A stretch of 64,000 nucleotides of DNA from Geosiphon pyriformis (GCA_016748015.1 JAAOMT010000239.1:322535-386534), one strand, 5' to 3'. Counted from the stretch's first letter, positions 1 to 12,910 are shown. A program made the numbers and translations. Notes: generated by a model from the letters alone, not told the origin.

Positions 1-27
1 AAAGTCTTTAAAAGCTTGACTAAAGGC

Positions 28-633
28 TTATGACTCTGTTGAATTCCATCTTCCATTATTGCAACTCTTTCGAACTTTTGGTGAGTGACGACATAAATAC
101 TTTATCCGATCTAAATACCGTCCAGGTAATAATTCCTGAATTTTCTCCCAATCTTCGCCAAACTTTACAAATGCCTCAGCTAATATTTCAATTTCTTTAA
201 GTGTCCAACGGCCAGTTTTAGTGCCAGGGGCTAAGTAACGATTATAGCGGGCTTGTATATAAAGAGGCCGTCTTTGAAGAATATAACTTAATTTTGTCCA
301 TTTTTTACCATATACCTCCACCAAATTGCACAGTTTTTTATCTTCTTCTTCTGTCCATGGGCCAAGTTTTAGTCTTGCTAAAACCGGGTTAGCTTTCAAA
401 TTATACCATTTTTGCCAGAGGGCTGATCTTGTTCTTGATGGGAAGTATTTTTGAGAAATTAGCTCCCATTTGGAACCATATTCTTCATGTGCCTTAATTA
501 GGGATTCTATTTCTTTGGGGCTCCATTTTCGATAAGATTTCAGGGAAGAGCTGTAACAATCACTTGATAAAGCGCTCTTTGAATTTCCCAGTATTCGATT
601 GGTTGATGATAGGCTACCCCGGGTAAGTGCCAG
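28..633 (-). CDS. Myb-like DNA-binding protein, three SANT/Myb repeats (5' exon not found)
   Basis: The reading frame is open from the stop at 28-30 back to about 633 on the minus strand. It encodes three tandem Myb/SANT repeats: one beginning WSPKEIESL, a second GPWTEEEDKKL and a third GRWTLKEIEIL, each with the spaced aromatic residues of the fold. No ATG lies in the frame upstream of repeat 1, and an AG (minus strand, just before 633) looks like a splice acceptor after a TAA, so a first exon must lie further upstream in the AT-rich DNA and was not identified. Proteins of this type bind DNA as transcription factors, or as RNA polymerase I termination/telomere factors; the specific role here is unknown. 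The protein ends about 25 residues after the third repeat, so no C-terminal activation domain is visible. Seen: the repeats. Inferred: nuclear DNA-binding function. Confidence 0.75.
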   Translation of the reverse strand: MALTRGSLSSTNRILGNSKSALSSDCYSSSLKSYRKWSPKEIESLIKAHEEYGSKWELISQKYFPSRTRSALWQKWYNLKANPVLARLKLGPWTEEEDKKLCNLVEVYGKKWTKLSYILQRRPLYIQARYNRYLAPGTKTGRWTLKEIEILAEAFVKFGEDWEKIQELLPGRYLDRIKYLCRHSPKVRKSCNNGRWNSTES

Positions 634-1300
634 CTAAATTTAAGTATTGTTCAAATTCATAAGCTTCTCTTTTTGAACCTAGCTGACTAGAAACCTACCT
701 TTTTATTGTCTAATTTGAGTTTTATTAAACTCCACGATATATAGAGCGTGAAACCTATCGTATTACTATTAGATTGGAATCTAATCATATTTTAATAATA
801 TGTATGCCACACGTTTTATCGAATCCTATTATATACCTTATTGATTACGCAATATGCCGATCATTTTGATCATGGTGGCTCAAACAGAAAATTTTTATTA
901 TATTATATCAATCTCTGGTCCAAAAAATAAATGAATATAATTAATACTTGTTTATTAATTATTTTATTATTATTTTATACATATATTGTATTTTATTAAA
1001 TAATTATAATATTATATATATTTCAGTAGCGCATTTTAGAAAAATATCAAAGAAATTATTATTCAAAATAAAATTTTAGATAAAAAAAATTGTTATTAGC
1101 AGTTTAAAAAAAAAATTTTGTATTCATAAATGTGAATAAAATAAATTTCAAATGATCAAAATATAAATTCTGCTTAATTTTATTTACTTTCAAAAAATAC
1201 TTTTGATATTAAATAATTTATGTTTTTTATAGTTTTGTTTTTTGTTATTTTTCGCAGTTTAATTTTGAAAAGCTTTTTATAAAGTTTTGTAAATTTATTT

Positions 1301-1344
<44 letters not shown>

Positions 1345-2380
1345 GATGATATTTTAAAATGATTAAAACTATACAAGCGTATTAAAGTGCAAAAAACCAT
1401 TTTTTAGTCTTAATATATATTAAATAGTATTTAAATAAAAAATTTATCTTTAATTTAATTAGAATCTATGTTAAAAGTGCTGGGGTTTCTTATAAAGAAC
1501 CTTTTTTTCTTCATTTATATAAAATTCAATTTGGAATACTTTGAGAAAATTTCACATTAAAAATTTTAAATAAATTTAATTTCTAAAACAGTGTAATGGT
1601 ATTTCATAGACTGTAAAAAATATATTCAGATTTTATTGTTTCTTTAATTAATAGGTTTTACATTTTAAAAAAACATTTATATGAATTTTGAAATTTAAAT
1701 AAAATTATAAACTCTATTAATTCAAATCATTTTCAGTCCTTGATTTGTAACACATATATATATATATATAAAACAAATTAACAGAATCATATTTTGAAAT
1801 TTATTTAATTTATTTTAGTTTTAAATATTACAATTAATGAAGACAGTTTTGTTTCAAGAAATAAATATTTCAAATATAATTAATTTTATTTTTATAATAT
1901 TTAAATTAAATCTTGATTGATGGTTTTTTTGTGAAACAAAATATTTCAATTATTACATATTCAAATTAATAAATACAGATATAAAACTAATATTTTTGCA
2001 CAAAATAATCAAAACGTTTAGATATAATATGTATATATATATCAAATTAAAAACTCATTAAAAAATTTTTGAAAAAGTGATTCTAAAACTAATTTCAACT
2101 TTTTATAATATTTTTTCAATTTGAAAATCAAAAAAAAGTGTTATACTCTATATAAAAATATTTTTATTTTATTTTAAAAAATTTAATTTAAAATTCTAAT
2201 CAAATAATCCGAAAAAATCAAATATTTTTCAATATTATCATAATTCTTTTTTAAATTTTCATTGCGCTAAATACGAACTTTACATTTTAAATATTATTTT
2301 CTAAATCCCTTCTTCAAAAATATTATTTTATTGACATTCTCATAATAAATCATAAATCTCATTCGATTATGAAAAAACTT
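634..2380. other. AT-rich intergenic DNA
   Basis: Very AT-rich sequence with a long (TAA)n microsatellite at about 1302-1344, a short (TA)n run near 1755 and many poly-A/poly-T tracts. The 5' exon and promoter of the Myb-like gene should lie in its first part. I see no coding sequence. Confidence 0.7.
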
Positions 2381-3900
2381 TGGAAACAAAAGAACTCGCC
2401 TGGAAGTTAATGTTTTCCTTAGTGTAATTTGTAATTTAATCGGTCGTGGATATGATATTGATGTCAAAAATACATCTGGAGAAAGCGATAATCATAATGG
2501 TAGAGAAAAGACACCTAATGTAAATCTCAACACCAATTCATAAAAAAATTGTTCAAAGAGGATAACAAAAGATGGATGAGTAATGTTTAAGTGAATTCTA
2601 TAGTTCAAAATGATGTTACCAAATGTAAATTGGAGAGAGCTGCAAATAATTTGACTTCACAAAAACCCTGTAATTTAGAGAAATGGCTTAATCAAATAAA
2701 AAAGAAGGTAAATCTATACATTATGTAAGCTTCAAATAACGAAAAACTTGTGATGGGTAATAATATGCTTGAGACGAATAAAATAGCTGGAAACCCTTTT
2801 TTTCTCCATTTAAAAGTTTTTATTTTTTAACAAAAATATCCATTCTTTAAGATGAAAAGCTCGTGATAATATGTAGTTGAAAATGCAACAAGATCTTTTC
2901 TTTCATTATAAATACAAGCAAAAGTTCGTCAAGAAAAATTTTTATTCAACCACTTTTTCAAACAAACAACCTACTCTAATCATATGTAATATCTTCGAAA
3001 TTTCATGGTTTACAAACGTACCAATGAATCAGCAAGTTTACAAACTTTCCTTTTCAGTGTTGAGAAGATTATCCAAATCACATGTGACTAGCTATCAAGA
3101 TTACACTATCCTATAATTGGAACACTTACATCATACCTCACACGAACTGATTCATCACATCTAAATTTATTAATTTACGTCTGCTCCTAAGGCCTGCTGA
3201 ACAGTCGTGACCAAATGCTTTGATCTTTGCACTGCTTAGATCCACAAATTCCAAATCCACCCTCTCGATAAATCCCCGTTTATTACACTCGGTCCTCATT
3301 TTCACCATCGGTAACCAGACCATATCATGATTGTCATTCACTATAAAAGAAACCAATTCCATAATTTTTGACTCCGCCATCTTTAGCATCATTGAAAAGT
3401 CCAATCGCTTCCTCAAACCAACCCTTCAGGACCATTCTCTTAGCCAACTGTTTGTACGATAATGTCAGAACCGATCTCACTAGTCCAATTTTGAAATTTC
3501 TGAGTCTGCATTCCAGCTTTTGGTCAAAATATTAATCCTAGACTCACGGTCGAAAATGCATTCAAAAACATGATCATAATACCTTATGTCACCACACCTA
3601 ACGCGACTGATACTTGGATAGCATTTATAATATTAAAATTAATAATTTTGGATTTCTGTTCAACACGAAGATATTTTTCAACATGTTCAGGAACATATTT
3701 GAGAACATCCAAATTCTTCAATTCTCGTACTGGTTTTTCCGTGAAATATTTCCCGATAGCCTCCCAGAACAATAAAAAAGAATGATTAGTACTGAACCAT
3801 GTAGAATTTAAGAATGTAAAAAAAATTGTTGTAAGCATGAAGCGGAGCACTACCACAATAATATTCGGGTCAAGGATCTTCAATCACGCACACACAAGAG
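2380..3900. pseudogene. Unrecognised gene fragments, degenerate
   Basis: This stretch has higher GC than its flanks and several coding-like frames that do not connect into one gene. On the plus strand about 2380-2550 reads open for some 55 codons (contains NLIGRGYDIDVKN) and then stops. On the minus strand 3138-3416 (92 codons) and 3584-3883 (99 codons, with a hydrophobic N-terminus and a run FTEKPVRELKNLDVLKYV) are open but separated by stops. I recognise no family in any of them. They may be remnants of one or more former genes, or poorly conserved small exons. No function is proposed. Confidence 0.25.
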
Positions 3901-6900
3901 GGATCAGCAAAAACTGATGCATTTAGGCATGATTAAAAAGTTTCAGCCAAGCATCAGCTATATAAAATCTCTAAAACTATGGAGATCGTGTTCCTCATAA
4001 TTCTAAAAGTATAACTAACCTCCTGTATTAACATTAATTCACATAATAAGGCACGCTTTTAAAAAACTCGAGTAAACATATAACGTCATATAACGTGACC
4101 GGATGGTACACTGCTTGATAATATGAGATCACTGGCATATTCCAATATTTTGAATTTCAAAAGTTCCGTGATCTATTTAAATACTTTGCTATTTAACTTT
4201 CAAATTATTTTTCCGTGATGATCAAATAAGGAAAAAGCTTCGTCAACCATTCATTCAGAATCAATATCACCCGATTTGGTTATTTAAAAAAAAATTATAA
4301 TTATTTTAATGCAAGATATATATGGTCAAATATGGTAATGAATTAAATTTTATCAAAAAATATGATAGTGCATGTCTTACAAATATTTATTGGCATTTCT
4401 ATTGAAATTTTTTATTGGCCCCAATTGTAAATCATTACGATTTCATATTATTATTATTATTATTTAATTTTATGCAAGAGTTTTTATTCTTTTATAATTC
4501 ACAATTTTTTTTAATAGATTAATTGCTTTTCTAAAATAATAAAATAGATTGAAAATTTATTAATTCACTCTAAAAAAATAACTATTATCCAAATTATATT
4601 TGGTAGGTGAAGTAATCAATAATCTAAAATATCCGCCTAAATATAATGACGTATATTATTATTCTTAGATTACATGTGAGTGGTTATAAAAGAATTGCAA
4701 AAATGAGGGTTCGGAACTATATATAACAGAACATGGATTTATAGATTAACTAATTATAAAAATATATAACATTATATTATTTTAGTTCATAACTTATGAT
4801 TAATTGTAACCTGATCGCAGGCAATATACTGCAATTAAATATTAATTATGTCCTTCGATTATGTCAACCTATAAAAAGTGAAACCCTTTCATGATCGTTC
4901 ACATGACCATTCTCTTGTGACGAATATTTTAAATAATAAAAGACTGATATCACTCACCCCTTATTCCACCTTTTATTGGTAAACTAATTTAATGCCAATC
5001 CATCCAATCGTCTTACTGTCCAAAAAGTCTACGAGAGATTTAAGGAATTTCGATTGAATAATCCCTGTTAACGGAGTAAAAATGGTTTTTAAGATCCAGA
5101 TAACAAGATGAAAGAAGTTGTGGAACGTGACTCGACAATAAAAACTCAAAAATCAGTAAAATAAAATTTTATTTTGCTTACTGAAGGTAAGGCAAAAAGA
5201 ATTTAAGGATCTTTTTAGGTTTAATATGATGATTATAACATCTTTAGAAAGCCACCAAATTTTATTATGTAAGTTCAATAATAATTGATTGATATAATAA
5301 AGATTGCTGGATGAATTATTAATCCTGAATAATTTATTATATAGTTTCTGACATCTGAAACTTTAAATTATAAAACAAGTTCCATACAACTTTTATTTAA
5401 CTTATTTTACAGTAAGAAGATTCAATGAATTGGAATCCCAACACTTTTCAATTAGTCTAGCATAATAAGAGAAGAGATAATCTTTTTTGTTGTCAATTCC
5501 AATGATAAAATCTTAAAACTGTAAATTTTAACCTTTTTTTTAAAGTTTTTTCCTCTTAAACTTCTGTTAGAATATGTGAAATCATTCTAAATATGTATAT
5601 TTTTCTTGTTTTCATAAATTTTTTAGTATCTCAATTATTGAAGAGAAAGATTCTGAATCTCGATTATTAATCAAAATAACTCTTTAAATCAAAAGTGAAA
5701 GAATGATAATTAATTAATTAATTTCGTCATTAATATATTTATCCTTATCTGTAATTTAAATTGTAACCATCAACTAATTTATTTCCGCTTATAAACTTTT
5801 TCAAAACAAAGGAATTTACATGCTCTCTTGTTAAAAAGAAAAATTGTTACAATCATGAGGTTTTAAACAAGTTTTTTTTTAATTTTAAGGTTTTTCATGG
5901 TTTGTGTGTATAAAGAATAAAAGATAAAATGTGAAAAAGTGTTATGAAAATTTTTGATAAAAGTAAATTTTCAATATCTCTCTCTTCAGAACTTTGAACT
6001 TAAAATAAAATAAAATAAAATAAAAAAATTCCTTTTTTTAAAAAAACCTTTGATCTGTACTAACAGTAAAGGTAATACAATCATTTGACTTTCGAAATTA
6101 GATTAATTAATAGTGTGATGTATGCACTAAAAATGAATGCAACAATAGTTAATTTATACATTCTATGAGAAACTTCATTCAAGATCCTCCGTTCGGAAAC
6201 TATCACCCAAACCTTTCAACTTAAAATGGAGTTTGTTTTTAAACTTTATTTGAAAAATCTTTGCTAAAAAAAGAGTTATTCAAAAACGCCCATAGAACAA
6301 ACTAGAATTACGACATCAGATAATTATGGCAAGATGAGATGGTTAAAAACAGGTTCCAAAATTTTATTTCCTTTTTCTATAAGAGAAGCTTTTGTAGAAA
6401 CCAAATAATTATCCCTACTTGAACTGCTAAATACTAGCTTCATAATAAATAATGAAATCCAAAAAAAACTCTAAAAAGACACAAAGGTTTAAAGTGAGAA
6501 ATACAAAAAAGTCTTTAATATCTAAAGCCTTAATTGTCGCTAGATACAATATTTTTCTAATTTTTCACAAGCAAATGCAAAAATCTTTGATGTATACTGT
6601 TGATAATACGGCATTTCTCGGCCGGCTTGGATCAAATCAAACTCCGTTTCCTAAAAATTAGTATTTTTGGTTTGGGTAATATATTATAGTTCAAAATAAC
6701 ATTTTATATGGTCTTTTTTTTGTACATTCAAAATTCTTTACTGGATAAAAATTTTTAAATTGAAAAATATAATTTTAGGCTGAACATTCTATAAGCTAAA
6801 AAATTAATTTTTAACTTGAGAGTGAATATAATTTAAATTTAATGATTGAAATTGTTTTTATTTTCCTGAATTTAGTAAATCTTTTCATAAGCTATAAAAA

Positions 6901-8280
6901 TTTTCAAGATATTATAACATAATAAGGAAAATTTCTTTATAATAAAAGTATTTATAGACATTCTTAAGAAAATAAATATAATTATTTTATTTTAAATATT
7001 CAAAAAATAATACAAAATATAAATTAATTTCATTCTTTAAAATGAAAATAGGAATTTAAACAATTAATCTTAACATTATATATATAAAATTCTAAAAATC
7101 TGTCTATATTTAACTTTAATTATTTTAATTTTAAATATTAATATTCTTAAATCATTGCAAATATATTTAAAAATTTTTTGAAATAAATGATTTAATAAAA
7201 ATATTTATTGAGACTTATATAATATATATTTATATATATATCCAATTTTGAAACCAATAGGGTTTTTTTATTTTTAATATTATTATTTATGTTTTAATAA
7301 ATAATAATAATAATAATAATAATAAAATTTAAAATAAATTATTAAAAAAATTTGGTGATATTTAATATGTTATAATTGTTTAAATTTTAATAACTTTAAA
7401 AATTAAAAATAATTGATTATAAATTAGATTTTCATATATCTTATTAACTTACTAATTTTTTTTTGAAAATAATTATTATATCTTAAAAAATTTTTTATTA
7501 AAAAAAATATGTATAAAAGTTATTATAATATTATATAAAAAATTAAAAAATTTATTGATTAATTTTTATCAAGTAATCGAAATATTTTAATTTTAATAAA
7601 AAATTATATTTTAAAAATTTTTTAAGTTTTTTGTACATAATACAAATATATTTAATTTTTTATTTACATATAATTTACAATACATAAAATAAAAAAATGA
7701 AATTAATAATTAAGTTAAAAAGTTTAATACTTTTATTAACATATTATTTTTGTATTTTTAAAAAACCTAACAGTAAAATTCTTATTGCATAAAAAACACA
7801 TGCAAAAAATTTTATTTTATTACTATTTATAAATAAAAAATTATTAAAATAAAAGTTGTTTTTTAATAAAATATATTTTTTCATTATTTTAAAACATAAT
7901 AAAAAAATTAATCTAAAATTATATAATAGATTTTTTTTATATTAAAAGACAAAAAATAATTTTAAATAAAATAATTTTGTAATAAGAATAAAATAAGCTT
8001 TAATAAATTTTACATGATATTTTTTAAAAAACACATGTTTAAAAATCAGTTAAATACTTAAAAAAAATTAATAATTTTAATAATATAGTAATTTAAGACT
8101 TATTTACCAAAAAATATTGCCAAATTAAAATAAAAATTAAAAATTTATTTAATCAAAACATAATATTATTTTATTTAAAGTTTCTAAATAATTATATTTT
8201 AATTAAGTTATTTAAATATTAATTAGTTATTAAAAATAATAATAACTTTTATTTTTTAATATGTATAATTTTTTTTAATT
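3900..8280. other. AT-rich intergenic DNA
   Basis: About 4.4 kb with no gene that I can support. The AT content increases from about 6.6 kb onward. TTA/TAA microsatellites occur near 4448 and 7299-7325. Short open frames such as 6452-6661 are Lys/Asn-rich, as expected by chance in AT-rich DNA. Confidence 0.65.
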
Positions 8281-8281
8281 T

Positions 8282-8530
8282 AACGAGTGAGGCACACTCG
8301 GGCCAATCAAGGCAACACTACACGTCTATATTAACAGAAACCATATCACCTATACCCGAAAAAAAAGAGCACAACCTACGCGTACCAAAGCTAACACCAA
8401 ATGCCTCAGCAATCCCAAGCAATTTAACGACGCCAGAAAGCATAGATGGAAGACCACCGACGAGTGGGAGCACTGAATTATCCCGCGGAACCAAACCACC
8501 CTTCTCTATGATTGCTCGGATCAGCCAAAA
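8282..8530. other. GC-richer island of unknown origin
   Basis: A sharply bounded block of roughly balanced composition inside sequence that is otherwise mostly A and T. One plus-strand frame is open from about 8288 to 8477 without an ATG (contains LHVYINRNHITYTRKK). It shows no family resemblance I can name. It sits just left of the 393-bp satellite and may be part of the same repetitive locus or a transposon scrap. Confidence 0.4.
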
Positions 8531-8639
8531 CTCGTATAATTTTATTACTATCTATAACAGTATAAAATTATTTTGTAAATATTTAAAGAAGTTTATTTAA
8601 AATTAAGTGTTTAAAAAAAATAGTTTCTTAAAAATTATT

Positions 8640-10075
8640 AAAAACAAAACAAAATTTTTAATTAATTATAACTGGTATAACAAATGTTTTAATTTATGTA
8701 TTTTATTTACTGCAGCTTTAAACTAAGTTAACAGCAATAGATTCAAATTAGATATGTATTTTTTATTCTCCGCACTTTTACTCCTAATGACATCAGATAC
8801 ATAAATTCAGCAACTCAGTAGAATCTACCTTGGAAGTGTTTGAGAACGTTAACATTTAGAGTCGAATGTTTGGAAGGGTTGGTTTAGAGTTGCGTGTTTG
8901 AGAGGGTTCGGGAGAATCACTCGTGGGTTTTTACTAGGAAAGAAAATTTATATAATGAATATTTGCGTCATCATTGTTAAGAAACAAAGCAACATTTTCA
9001 GTTAGTTATAACTGGCGCCACGAATGCGCTTTGAATCCTGTATCCTATTCACTGCGGCTCTGGACTCTAAGTCAACAGCAACGGATGAAGAACGTTCACA
9101 ATCTGTGGGGACGGCTTACGAGGCACGTTCACAAATTGAGGGCACGATGCACTTTCTATTCTCCGCACTTTTACTCCTAATGACATCAGATACATAAATT
9201 CAGCAACTCAGTAGAATCTACCTTGGAAGTGTTTGAGAACGTTAACATTTGGAGTCGAGTGTTTGGAAGGGTTGATTTAGAGTTGCGTGTTTGAGAGGGT
9301 TCGGGAGAATCGCTCGTGGGTTTTTACTAGGAAAGAAAATTTATATAATGAATATTTGCGTCATCATTGTTAAGAAACAAAGCAACATTTTCAGTTAGTT
9401 ATAACTGGCGCCACGAATGCGCTTTGAATCCTGTATCCTATTCACTACGGCTCTGGACTCTAAGTCAACAGCAACGGATGAAGAACGTTCACAATCTGTG
9501 GGGACGGCTTACGAGGCACGTTCACAAATTGAGGGCACGATGCACTTTCTATTCTCCGCACTTTTACTCCTAATGACATCAGATACATAAATTCAGCAAC
9601 TCAGTAGAATCTACCTTGTAAGTGTTTGAGAACGTTAACATTTGGAGTCGAGTGTTTGGAAGGGTTGGTTTAGAGTTGCGTGTTTGAGAGGGTTCGGGAG
9701 AATCGCTCGTGGGTTTTTACTAGGAAAGAAAATTTATATAATGAATATTTGCGTCATCATTGTTAAGAAACAAAGCAACATTTTCAGTTAGTTATAACTG
9801 GCGCCACGAATGCGCTTTGAATCCTGTATCCTATTCACTACGGCTCTGGACTCTAAGTCAACAGCAACGGATGAAGAACGTTCACAATCTGTGGGGACGG
9901 CTTACGAGGCACGTTCACAAATTGAGGGCACGATGCACTTTCTATTCTCCGCACTTTTACTCCTAATGACATCAGATACATAAATTCAGCAACTCAGTAG
10001 AATCTACCTTGGAAGTGTTTGAGAACGTTAACATTTGGAGTCGAGTGTTTGGAAGGGTTGGTTTAGAGTTACGTG
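8640..10075. repeat. 393-bp tandem satellite, three near-identical units plus a degenerate first unit
   Basis: The sequence starting at 8974 recurs at 9367 and 9760, exactly 393 bp apart, with only isolated substitutions (for example a G/A change in the CACTGCGG/CACTACGG segment). A partial, diverged copy covers about 8640-8973: its left part (about 8640-8760) is shorter by about 50 bp and changed mostly by C-to-T and G-to-A, while its right part matches the others closely. The last unit ends near 10075, where the sequence passes into a G-rich minisatellite. Each unit contains a 68-codon frame that begins with TTG, not ATG, and is identical between copies only because the units are; it is not a supported gene. 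Confidence 0.95.
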
Positions 10076-10190
10076 TTTGGGAAGGTTGGTTTGTGAGGGT
10101 TCGTTTGGAGTTGCGTGTTTGGGAGGGTTGGTTCTTGGGTTTTTAGAGTAGTGTTTGGGAGGGTTAGAGTTGAGTGTTTGGGAGCGTATG
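10025..10190 (+). repeat. G-rich degenerate minisatellite
   Basis: At the right end of the 393-bp array the G-rich part of the unit (GTGTTTGAGAGGGTT) continues as a shorter-period degenerate repeat built on GTGTTTGGGAGGGTT. It recurs five or so times with spacers such as GGTTGGTT and GGGTTTTTAGAG. The plus strand has several closely spaced runs of three G, so it could form G-quadruplexes. It is not the TTAGGG telomere repeat. Confidence 0.8.
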
Positions 10191-10259
10191 GTGAATTTTT
10201 TTTTTTTGAAGCCTGTTTATATATTAAATTTGTCAGTGTAATTGATAACCCCATGAATT

Positions 10260-10480
10260 TTTAAAAACAGATCGTCATCAGAAGATTCCCCTTGCCTGAG
10301 AAAAATATCTGTGGGAGTTGGATCGGCTTCCGGAATGCCTATTGGACGTTAGCTGATGAAATCGCGCTGTGTTACTACATGGTTCTCTGAGATGGCGTGG
10401 GTGTTCCCGTCTCTCTCAATAGTAGTGTAGTCTTGATCGGCTAGGGTACTTGGTCACGGATAACTATTTGTAAATAAAAT
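10260..10480. other. GC-richer island right of the satellite
   Basis: About 220 bp of near-balanced composition following the minisatellite, again with abrupt transitions to AT-rich DNA. No frame longer than about 60 codons starting with ATG, and no recognisable motif. It probably belongs to the same repeat locus as the island at 8282-8530. Confidence 0.35.
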
Positions 10481-10489
10481 AAAATTAAT

Positions 10490-11500
10490 GGGAGAAACGA
10501 CAGCCTTATCTGGTGAAATTTAATCTCCGAAACACATGTCTATCAATTAACCGAGTAAATATGTTCTTATCCAGAAATCAATAATATATAAAATAACAAA
10601 TACAAATCAATATTCTATAATTAGCATAAAATTTGAAACAAAAGTCAATTGTTTTTTTAGAGACGAAAATTAATATGATTCTAAGATTCAACTATTTTTG
10701 TACATGAATTTTGTAATATTTATTTAGAACAAAGATTAAAAAAAAAATTGTATTTTAATTTTTAATTATGATTTAAATATTATTAAAATTACATATAAAT
10801 CAACATTATATATATATTAAAACAATTAATTAAATAGCTTTTAAGATTTGAATTATATAATTTCATTTTATTAAAAGCCATATTTAATATGAAAAAAATT
10901 TGAATAAATTAATAAATATATATTAATATTAAATTTATGTTCATAATTTAATTGTGTTTTAAAAAAAAAGATTTTAAAAGCTTTTTATTAATATATTATA
11001 AATAATTAGTTAGATACAATTATTTACTATTCACATTTAATATATAATATTTATATTATATAAAAAATAGTTAATAGTTAGATTATATTTTAAACAAAGA
11101 AAAAAAATTTTTTTATTTTTTATTTTTTTATTTTTTTATTATATTTATGAGTATAGTTTTTTTGGTAAAAATTAATAAATTTAAGTAATATATATAATAA
11201 TAATAATAATTTATTATATTTTAATTAATTAAAAAATTTTAAAATAAAAAAATTATATTAAAATTTAAAATTTCAAGTAAAATTTATTATATAATTACTC
11301 AAAATGATTTGGAAAATTAACAATTTGTATTAAATAACAGAAATAAATACAATTTTTTTTTTAATTTTGAATAATAATATATATTTAAAAATAATTTTTA
11401 GTTAAAAAAAAAATACACATTTTTTTAATATTAAAAATCTTGAAACTAATGATTTAATTAATCTTTAATATTAAAATACTTTGAAAACTTATTTGTTAAC
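10490..11500. other. AT-rich intergenic DNA
   Basis: Poly-A, poly-T and (TA)n-rich sequence. No coding or RNA feature seen. Confidence 0.7.
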
Positions 11501-11514
11501 TATTACTTACAAGA

Positions 11515-12461
11515 TTATTTCTCATAAGAGTGACACCGGTTGGACCACATTAAGCCAAACCATAACATCAGATCTTGGAGATACCAACTACGTGTTAAAA
11601 TGACTAAAACGATTGTAATTGCAGGCATAATGATAAATCGGCATAAAATAATAAAAGAGATAGCTGGTAACATTTTTTGATTATTGGCAGAAGAAAGATT
11701 CTTCACCTGAACACTGAGACATAAAAGTGTTACTGGAATTGTGATTTCTCCAATCTACTCTATCGCGTGTGTGATTGATGGGTATAATGGTGCTGATGTT
11801 CCAAAGAATATTTTTTTGAGAGGGGGTATTATAGCAACAAATATTGCTAATATAGTAGTATAAAGTGGTGGATTTCATAAAATCTCGAATCTTATTAATG
11901 ACACATATGCTTATTGAGAACCCAGAGCTGGTGATCCTTGATCTGGTGGTTGTGTTGTAACTACAAACAAACAAATAAACAAACAAACAAGCATGATGCA
12001 AAAACTTTTGAAATGTCTTATAATTTATATACTTGGTAATGCATACAAATAATAGATTCAGAAAAGCATATGAAATTCCACGAGTAGCTGTTTTCACCGG
12101 CGTATCTATTAGATGTGGAAAGTCCCAGAAATTTCTCTTCTAAAACACCAAGTATTCCACCGATTAAATTAAATAGAATAAAAAAAGCTGGAAGGGGCTA
12201 TAGATGAATTATAGCTTCAAGATTAATGAATATGGCTACTTATCCAAATAATAAACATGGCAGTAAGAAATGGATTGTCAATTTAGATAAACCCTATAAA
12301 AAATATTGTTAAAATGTTTTTTATGAAAAGCAAAAGTCTTTTAATATTGATAATTAATTTAATTTTTTAAATAAATTACCTGTTCTACAGTGGGTATTAA
12401 AATTCCAACTCTTGCGCCAAAATAACCGACTAAACATACAAGCACTACAACCGAACTTGAC
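11515..12461 (-). pseudogene. Auxin efflux carrier (AEC/Mem_trans) family transporter, dead
   Basis: Minus-strand remnants line up in the order of a fungal AEC-family membrane transporter (PF03547). About 12461-12380 reads VVVLVCLVGYFGARVGIL, the first membrane helix, followed by a plausible GT donor. From about 12293 comes GLSKLTIHFLLPCLLFG, then an in-frame stop, then LPAFFILFNLIGGILGVL. About 12097 gives TATRGISYAFLNLLF, matching the conserved 'RGISY' helix, and 11515-11690 gives RFIIMPAITIVLVILTRSW, the C-terminal half. Several in-frame stops and frame changes separate these blocks, and most of the central loop cannot be aligned. Intact members are eukaryotic integral membrane efflux carriers with about ten helices. 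No active product is expected. Confidence 0.75.
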
Positions 12462-12908
12462 TAAAAAATTATAAAGTCATTTATTATAGAATTGTAAAAA
12501 TAAAAAAAATAAACTTTTCAATATATTTTCTTTGAATTTTCACGTTTCAAACCTCAGTTGAAAAAATCATCAATCTCGAAAAATTTATGATTTACTATAA
12601 AGATAGGAAACTTGAATAAAAGCCTTTTATACAAATATTTCTATTAGTATCTTTTTCATGATATTTTCCGACAAGATTTTTTAATATCTCATCTATTAAT
12701 TTGAGAATGATATAAATTTTTTCTGATATAATTTTAAAATATTAACTGATTTAACTTTGATTGAAATTATCCTATCCTATCCTATCTCATATTAAAAATT
12801 GGTTTTGTATTTTACCAAAAAAATAATAATTAGTTTTTCATAATTTACAAAATAACAAAAATTTTAACTAAATTTACCTATTTACATATTGAAAATACAT
12901 AATACATG

Positions 12909-12910
<2 letters not shown>

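Noticed and set aside
8974-9966. Three identical 68-codon frames in the satellite units
   Set aside because: They start with TTG, not ATG, are identical only because the satellite units are, and show no protein family features.
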